From contig SEHC01000015.1 of assembly GCA_004173415.1 (NCBI GenBank), forward strand, positions 1-14,150: a DNA stretch of 14,150 nt, given 5' to 3'. Source of the DNA: Lysobacteraceae bacterium. GTDB taxonomy: Bacteria; Pseudomonadota; Gammaproteobacteria; Xanthomonadales; Xanthomonadaceae. This document shows positions 6,950 through 11,759 of the stretch, piece after piece. The notes under the pieces are model-generated. The model made no database searches. It saw nothing but the letters and a program-made list of their open reading frames with translations, and was not told the DNA's origin. The position numbers and the translations under genes were made by a program. The first letter of the stretch is position 1. Every line of letters begins with the position of its first letter.

Positions 6950-7839
6950 ACGACAGCGACGACCGCCAGACCCGTTTCCTGCTTCCGGAGGCCGGGGTTC
7001 GTGGCGTCTGCGTACAGCTGCACCAGACCTGGGCCGACATACTCTCGCACTCCTCCTATCCGGACGGGGTGCGCGACCTGCTTGGCCAGTTCTGCGCCGC
7101 CGCCGCCTTGTTCACCGGCCATGCGAAGGTCAACGGCCGGCTTTCGTTGCAACTACGCAGCAACCGGGCGTTGCGCACGCTGTTCGCCGAATGCACCGCC
7201 CAATACACCCTGCGTGGCATTGCCCAGCTGGCCGAAGGCGCCAGTGAAGCAAGTGGCGACCTGCGTGCGCTGGGTGACGACGCATTGCTGGCCATCACCA
7301 TCGAGAACCCGGGACTGGATCCGCGCGAACCCCAGCGATACCAGAGCCTGGTGTCGTTGCAGGCGGCCACGCTTTGCGAAGCATTCGAGGACTATTTCCA
7401 GCGATCCGAGCAACTTCCTACCCGGCTGCTGCTGGCCGCCGACGGGGAGCGGGCCGCCGGCCTGATGCTGCAGAAGCTGCCGGGCGACGAGGGCGATGCC
7501 GATGGGTGGAACCGGGCAGGCGCCCTGTTCGAGACCCTCGCCCGCGACGAACTGCTGGCAACCCCCGCCCCGGCGTTGCTGCATCGGCTGTTCCATGAGG
7601 AGCAGGTGTCCCTCCTGGCCAGCCAGCCGCTTCGCTTTGCCTGCTCCTGCTCGCGCGAGCGGGTGGCGTCCATGCTCCATTCCCTGGGCCATGAAGAAGC
7701 CAGAGCCGCCTTGGCCGACGGGCGGGCCGAGATCCGTTGCGAGTTCTGTGGACAGAGCTATTTGTTCAGCGAGGCTGATATCGAGGAACTCTTCACCCTA
7801 CCGTCGGTCGGAAGTGAGGCTCCGGAGCGCCTTCAGTAG
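6946..7839 (+). CDS. hslO: Hsp33 redox-regulated molecular chaperone
   Basis: Cytosolic holdase chaperone activated by oxidative (disulfide) stress combined with unfolding. It has 297 residues, close to the E. coli protein. The N-terminal domain starts with TRFLLPEAGVRGVCVQL (9-25) and includes the typical SYPDGVRDLLGQ region (37-48). The C-terminal zinc redox switch is intact as C233-x-C235 ... C265-x-x-C268 with 29 residues between the pairs, the CXC-X(27-32)-CXXC signature that defines Hsp33. Further cysteines at about 22, 50, 83 and 144 are not part of the switch. The start is GTG at 6946, inside the stop of the preceding hydroxylase gene (GTGA overlap), with no independent strong ribosome binding site, so translation is probably coupled. 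That gene order is not the usual hslR-hslO order of enterobacteria. Confidence 0.96.
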   Translation: MNDSDDRQTRFLLPEAGVRGVCVQLHQTWADILSHSSYPDGVRDLLGQFCAAAALFTGHAKVNGRLSLQLRSNRALRTLFAECTAQYTLRGIAQLAEGASEASGDLRALGDDALLAITIENPGLDPREPQRYQSLVSLQAATLCEAFEDYFQRSEQLPTRLLLAADGERAAGLMLQKLPGDEGDADGWNRAGALFETLARDELLATPAPALLHRLFHEEQVSLLASQPLRFACSCSRERVASMLHSLGHEEARAALADGRAEIRCEFCGQSYLFSEADIEELFTLPSVGSEAPERLQ

Positions 7840-7893
7840 GCTCTTGAGGCAGATACCCGCACTTGTTAAGGAAACATAAATCGCATAGCATCA

Positions 7894-7935
7894 GTTCCCC
7901 TCCAGAGGGGAACTCCGTTGGGGAGTTTGGAGTCC
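7894..7935 (+). promoter_or_regulatory. Leader with mutually exclusive hairpins before the exported protein gene
   Basis: Hairpin A is a perfect 8-bp dyad, GTTCCCCT (7894-7901), loop CCAG, AGGGGAAC (7906-7913). Hairpin B pairs AACTCC (7911-7916) with GGAGTT (7922-7927). Hairpin C pairs GGAACTCC (7909-7916, one bulged A) with GGAGTCC (7929-7935), which contains the only GGAG ribosome binding site (7929-7932, 12 bases before the ATG at 7945). B and C both use bases needed by A, so they cannot coexist with it. The pairing is seen directly. A regulatory role, or alternatively a protein-bound DNA operator at the A dyad, is inference. Confidence 0.45.
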
Positions 7936-7944
7936 TATTCAGCC

Positions 7945-8802
7945 ATGAAGCTGCGTTTCCTGCATTTGCCGTTCGTCGTGCTGCTCGCCCTTGGCGTGGC
8001 GTCGAGCGCGCATGCGCAAACCAAGAAGCCGCAAGCCTTCAAGCGCGACCCCGCCGTGCTGCCGGTCTGGAACAACACCAGCGGCAAGGTTGAGGCGGTC
8101 CTCCTTCTGGAACCCACCGGCGAAGCCTCGGCTGGCGCGAGCTGGCGCTTGGGGAGCAATACCCTGGGCGCGGCGTTCGGTCTTGATGCAGGTGATTCTC
8201 TGGGTCTGGTCTGCAATCGCCAGAGCGCCAGCAGCATAGGCAGCCTGATCAGCAACTGCGCGGTTGCGGAACTCAGCAACGACAATGATGGGACCAGCCA
8301 ACGGGTCACCGCCGGCGCCACCTTGGCCCGCCCAGGCGGCAAACTGGGGCTGTCCGTAAGCAGTGGCCGCGACACGCTACCGGCCTGGCTGGCCAACAAT
8401 GCCAGTGCCCGCGTCGAGCAGAACGACCTGGCGGTCTTCGGCCAGAAGAACATCGGTCGTGAGGGCTTCGTGCGTATCGGCGGCGCAGTGGCACGGGCGA
8501 CGCTAATGCCGATTGCCGACGTTCCGGCCATGGCCGATCGCTGGAACAGCAAGAGTCTCAGCGTGGGTGGTGGCTATGGCGCTTTCAGCGCCAACATCGT
8601 CGGTCGGGTGGTCGATGTGCCCGGACAACCCGGAAAGTGGGAAGGTTTGGGCATGGGCCTGACCTGGCGTACGCCGTGGAGCGGACAGCTGACCGTCGGG
8701 GCGGAGAATGTGGTGACGCGCGGAAAAAATCCCTTCTCGCCCGGCAATGAAAGCAGCGACGAGGGCACCGTCCCTTATGTTCGCTACGAGCAGGACCTCT
8801 GA
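7945..8802 (+). CDS. Exported beta-rich protein, probable outer-membrane barrel with TonB-receptor-like C terminus
   Basis: I do not recognise a named family. It has 285 residues. A Sec signal peptide is clear at 1-24 (MKLRFLHLPFVVLLALGVASSAHA, cleavage before QTKK). The mature part is made of short alternating Gly/Ala/Val/Leu strands (GASWRLGSNTLGAAFGLDAG, KSLSVGGGYGAFSANIVGRV) separated by polar turns, as in a small outer-membrane beta-barrel, with two cysteines at about 90 and 105 that could form a disulfide. The final segment, WRTPWSGQLTVGAENV ... PYVRYEQDL, closely matches the last strands of the TonB-dependent receptor at 11760-14150. No plug domain or TonB box is present. The frame continues upstream to a TTG at 7918, but the signal peptide fixes the ATG at 7945. 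It lies 105 bases after hslO and 94 before the TPR-sulfotransferase. Confidence 0.8.
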   Translation: MKLRFLHLPFVVLLALGVASSAHAQTKKPQAFKRDPAVLPVWNNTSGKVEAVLLLEPTGEASAGASWRLGSNTLGAAFGLDAGDSLGLVCNRQSASSIGSLISNCAVAELSNDNDGTSQRVTAGATLARPGGKLGLSVSSGRDTLPAWLANNASARVEQNDLAVFGQKNIGREGFVRIGGAVARATLMPIADVPAMADRWNSKSLSVGGGYGAFSANIVGRVVDVPGQPGKWEGLGMGLTWRTPWSGQLTVGAENVVTRGKNPFSPGNESSDEGTVPYVRYEQDL

Positions 8803-8896
8803 CCCGGACCTCGTTCGCGTTTTCATCTGGTGCCGCGCCGCCGGCCGGCAAATGCCTCATTGACTTGTAAAGCCGCCAGCCCCGGATGATCGAAGC

Positions 8897-10669
8897 GTGT
8901 CCATAGAGCAGCGCCTGCGGGAAATCTCGGCCCTGCAGCAAACCGGGGCGTGGCCCTTGGCCGAACAGAAGCTGAGGGCCATGGTCGAGGAGTTTCCCTC
9001 GGAGCCGGACGTCCACCGGACCTTGGCGCTCCAGGCCTCCGCCAACGGGCGCCACGACCTCGCCCTGCTGCACATGACCACTGCGTCGCAGCTGGCTCCG
9101 GATTCGATTGAGTTCGGCTTCCAGCTAGGTTGCCTGCAGGCGCATACCGGGCAATACGGCGACGCAATCGCCCACTTCCGCAAGACCGTCGCACACCAGC
9201 CTGGCCGCGCTGATGCCTGGTACTTCCTCGGGACGTCCCTGCTTCGCCTGCACCGTGATATCGAGGCGCTTGCCGCCCTGCGTACTGCGCGGGGGCTTGC
9301 GCCAGGCCACGTCAAGATACTCAGGGCGTTGGCGGATCTCGAGTTCCGCGCCGGCTACCCGGCCGACGCCCTGCCCTTGTGGCAAGAACTGCTTGGCATC
9401 TACCCGGATGACGTGGATGCATGCCTGAAAACCGGCGAGACCATGAGCCGGCTGGGACTGCATGATCAGGCGATCGCTTCCTACGAGACAGCGCTTGAGC
9501 GGATGCCACATGCCGCGGACCTGTGGATGGCGCTCGCACAGTCCAGGGAGGACAACGACGACCGCAAGGCGGCGCTGGCGGCCTACCAGCAGGCGCTGGT
9601 CCTGAAGCCCGGCTGGGCTTTCCCGCTGAGTGGCATGCTGGGACTGCAGCGGGGCAAGGCGCCGGACAGCCTGGTCGAAGAATCGGCAAGCCTGCAAGCA
9701 AGCGCCGCCCTGCCCGATGCGGACCGCGCCCTTATCGGCTACGAACTTGGCAAGGTCCATGATGGACGCGGCGACTACCAGGCCGCCATGGCCAGCTGGG
9801 ATGACGCGAATGCGGCACGTCGGCGGATGATAGGAGAGCCCGACCTTGAGCGCTTGTCCGCCAGTGTCGATCGCAACATCCGGCTTTTCCAACCCGCATT
9901 TTTCCAGGGACAACGGCTCGCAGGCAGTGACGACCCGCGCATGGTGTTCATTGTGGGCATGCCACGCAGCGGTACCACCCTGACCGAGCAGATCATCGCC
10001 AGTCATCCCCAGGCCCACGGATGCGGTGAATTACCTGACATCTCATTGATCGTCCGGAACCTGCCGTTGCGCCTCGGCAGCCAGCGCGCCTGGCCCGAGT
10101 CCGTGCTTGGAATGGACCAAGGAACGCTGGCCGAGGCAATCATGCGCTACCGTGAGGCCGCCACGCGCAATGCCCACCCACAAGCCACGCGGCTGGTCGA
10201 CAAGGCACCCCTGAATTTCTTCCACCTCGGCTTGGTGGCGATGATGTTCCCCAGGGCCCGGGTCATCTGGTGCCGACGCGATCCACGGGACGTGGCGGTT
10301 TCCATCTACGGCGAGAACTTCGCGCTGGAAGAGAAACTGGCGACCAGCTTTGCCGGCATCGGCCACTACATCAACCTGCAGCAAAGACTGATGCGCCATT
10401 GGCAGGAATCGCTGCCGCTGCCCGTTTTCGAATCGCGTTACGAAAACCTTGTCTCCTCGCCCGAGGAGGAAGCCCGCAAGATCATCGACTTCGTCGGCTT
10501 GCCGTGGGATCCGGCGTGCCTTGATTTCCACCTCAGTAGCCGCGGCGTGCAGACCCCGAGCCGGTGGCAGGTCAAGCAACCCATGCACACCCGGTCCGTG
10601 GGTCGCTGGCGGAATTACGAGGCTTCATTGGCGCCGCTATTGGACGTACTGGATCCCGAAACGTTCTAG
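8897..10669 (+). CDS. TPR-domain sulfotransferase (tyrosylprotein-sulfotransferase-like)
   Basis: Predicted PAPS-dependent sulfotransferase of the Sulfotransfer_3/TPST-like group with a long TPR region, 590 residues, cytosolic. TPR-like helix pairs occupy about 1-310; clear examples are GQYGDAIAHFRKTVAHQPGR (85-104), GLHDQAIASYETALERMPHA (187-206) and DRKAALAAYQQALVLKPGW (222-240). The catalytic domain follows: the 5'-phosphosulfate loop FIVGMPRSGTTLTEQIIASH (351-370), GCGELPDI (375-382) with a Glu in the position of the TPST catalytic base, RLVDKAPLNF (432-441), and the 3'-phosphate segment RVIWCRRDPRDVAVSIY (455-471). The end, QPMHTRSVGRWRNYEASLAPL (561-581), is typical of bacterial TPR-sulfotransferases. 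The start is GTG 8897 (SIEQRLREI...) with no good Shine-Dalgarno sequence. It follows the exported barrel-like protein on the same strand, so the two may be linked. The acceptor is unknown, possibly protein or peptide. Confidence 0.93.
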   Translation: MSIEQRLREISALQQTGAWPLAEQKLRAMVEEFPSEPDVHRTLALQASANGRHDLALLHMTTASQLAPDSIEFGFQLGCLQAHTGQYGDAIAHFRKTVAHQPGRADAWYFLGTSLLRLHRDIEALAALRTARGLAPGHVKILRALADLEFRAGYPADALPLWQELLGIYPDDVDACLKTGETMSRLGLHDQAIASYETALERMPHAADLWMALAQSREDNDDRKAALAAYQQALVLKPGWAFPLSGMLGLQRGKAPDSLVEESASLQASAALPDADRALIGYELGKVHDGRGDYQAAMASWDDANAARRRMIGEPDLERLSASVDRNIRLFQPAFFQGQRLAGSDDPRMVFIVGMPRSGTTLTEQIIASHPQAHGCGELPDISLIVRNLPLRLGSQRAWPESVLGMDQGTLAEAIMRYREAATRNAHPQATRLVDKAPLNFFHLGLVAMMFPRARVIWCRRDPRDVAVSIYGENFALEEKLATSFAGIGHYINLQQRLMRHWQESLPLPVFESRYENLVSSPEEEARKIIDFVGLPWDPACLDFHLSSRGVQTPSRWQVKQPMHTRSVGRWRNYEASLAPLLDVLDPETF

Positions 10670-10674
10670 TTCGG

Positions 10675-11679
10675 TCACAGGACCGACGCAACGGAAGCAG
10701 ACGGCCGCGGCGTCACTGCTACGCCCCACCCGAGGACGCCTTGTTCCTGGGTGATCGGGGTACAGTCGATCCGATGGGTTGGCAAGCCCGCATGAAAGCA
10801 TTCCCGCAATTGTTCCAGGCGCCGCGCATCGACCGCATGCTCGATCAGCTCGGCGGTCCGCAGCATTGCCGATTCGAGCTGACCCGCAAGGGCCTCGATC
10901 GCCGCTGACTGCACTTCGGCACTCGTCACGCCAACTTCCGAAACCAGACCGTGCACTCGCGCACGCGCCTGGATCAGCAGATCCGGAACCGCGCTCATGT
11001 CGATCTCGACGGCCACGCGCTCCATCGCCAGGTTGTAGCGCTGGCGCGCCTGTCGAGCCTCGGCGTTGTCCAGCTGCCCGCTGGCGTTACGGCGCGCCTG
11101 GGCGATGAAGGGGATCACTTCGAGTGCGACTGTGAGCAACCCATCTGGCTCCAGCAGCAGGCGCTGGTTTTTCAGTTCTCCACGCGCCACGTTTACCAAT
11201 ACGGAGTCGGCGTGATGCATCACGAACGCAACCGACCCGCCCGGCTTGGCCACCCTGACGGCCTCCTGCAATGCATCCGGCCAGTGTGCGTACTCCAGCC
11301 CGTACTGACTGACCACCAGATCGAATGTGGCATCGGAAAATGGCAGTTCTTCCATCGCCACGCCGGAATGGAAGCTTATCCCCGGGTGCAGACCCGCCTG
11401 GTGCCAGCCAGGCGCAACCTGGGCAAGATCCACCGCATCGATGCGCAGGCCCGCACCGGGTCCTGCCTCTTCCCAGAGCAGCAACGGCAATGCGCCGTTG
11501 CCTGTAGCCAGGTCCAGGATCCGGCTACCCGCGGTCAACTGGGCGGCTCGCTGCCGCCAGAACGCCGCTATCGCGCCTTTGTAGTTTTGCTGGTAGCTCT
11601 GCGCGCAGGAGTGGAGCGCGCCCGCCGCCCAGTAGGTTGACCACGCTTTCCGGCGGTCGTCGTCAGCATCGGAATTCAT
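10675..11679 (-). CDS. Class I SAM-dependent methyltransferase with helical C-terminal extension
   Basis: Predicted S-adenosylmethionine-dependent methyltransferase, 334 residues, cytosolic. The Rossmann core (about 25-165) shows motif I ILDLATGNGALPLLLWE (54-70), an acidic residue after strand two in RIDAVDLAQ (79-87), ELPFSDATFDLVVSQYGLEY (111-130) and VAKPGGSVAFVMHH (143-156), as in the Methyltransf_11/25 group. From about 190 to 300 the sequence is predicted to be mostly helical and Ala/Arg/Glu-rich, with no motif I recognise. A Ser/Pro-rich tail ends the protein. The substrate is unknown. The ATG at 11679 is preceded by AATAAGTAA with no ribosome binding site. The gene sits directly after the terminator of the TonB receptor gene on the same strand and is convergent with the TPR-sulfotransferase, with only five bases between stops. 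Confidence 0.87.
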   Translation of the reverse strand: MNSDADDDRRKAWSTYWAAGALHSCAQSYQQNYKGAIAAFWRQRAAQLTAGSRILDLATGNGALPLLLWEEAGPGAGLRIDAVDLAQVAPGWHQAGLHPGISFHSGVAMEELPFSDATFDLVVSQYGLEYAHWPDALQEAVRVAKPGGSVAFVMHHADSVLVNVARGELKNQRLLLEPDGLLTVALEVIPFIAQARRNASGQLDNAEARQARQRYNLAMERVAVEIDMSAVPDLLIQARARVHGLVSEVGVTSAEVQSAAIEALAGQLESAMLRTAELIEHAVDARRLEQLRECFHAGLPTHRIDCTPITQEQGVLGWGVAVTPRPSASVASVL

Positions 11680-11685
11680 TTACTT

Positions 11686-11691
11686 ATTGTG
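11686..11691 (-). promoter_or_regulatory. Candidate -10 box for a leaderless methyltransferase transcript
   Basis: On the minus strand CACAAT (11691 down to 11686) matches four of six -10 consensus bases. It ends six bases before the A of the ATG at 11679, so transcription would begin at or next to the start codon. This fits the absence of any Shine-Dalgarno sequence there. No good -35 box is seen; the expected place falls in the terminator T-run. Confidence 0.3.
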
Positions 11692-11704
11692 CCGGGCTCC
11701 CGGC
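11691..11704 (-). other. Small inverted repeat after the terminator T-run
   Basis: GCCGG (11691-11695), loop GCTC, CCGGC (11700-11704): a 5-bp dyad lying between the T-run of the TonB receptor terminator and the methyltransferase start. It may add to termination, or be part of the methyltransferase promoter; nothing decides between these. Confidence 0.35.
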
Positions 11705-11736
11705 AAAAAAGAAGGGCCCCGTTTCCGGGGCCCCTC
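11705..11736 (-). terminator. Intrinsic terminator of the TonB-dependent receptor gene
   Basis: Read on the minus strand, GGGCCCCG and CGGGGCCC form a perfect 8-bp GC stem around a GAAA (GNRA-type) loop. It extends by a G-T wobble and two further pairs to 11 bp, and is followed by TTCTTTTTT. It lies 24 bases after the receptor stop codon at 11760. On the plus strand no T-run follows, so it acts in one direction only. Confidence 0.92.
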
Positions 11737-11759
11737 CAGTTCAACCTTGCATGTATCGC

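Noticed and set aside
7918..7944. TTG start giving nine extra residues before the exported protein, or a leader peptide
   Set aside because: The extra residues would precede a complete signal peptide beginning at ATG 7945. No separate stop makes it a leader peptide.
8860..8890. TTGACT followed by GATGAT as a promoter for the TPR-sulfotransferase
   Set aside because: The -35 match is good, but the spacer is 19 bases and the -10 matches only four of six. It would put the transcript start on the GTG itself. Too weak to annotate.
9125..10018. Minus-strand open frame of about 297 codons opposite the TPR-sulfotransferase
   Set aside because: Composition is shadow-like and it has no motifs. The plus strand shows an intact PAPS-binding site over the same bases.
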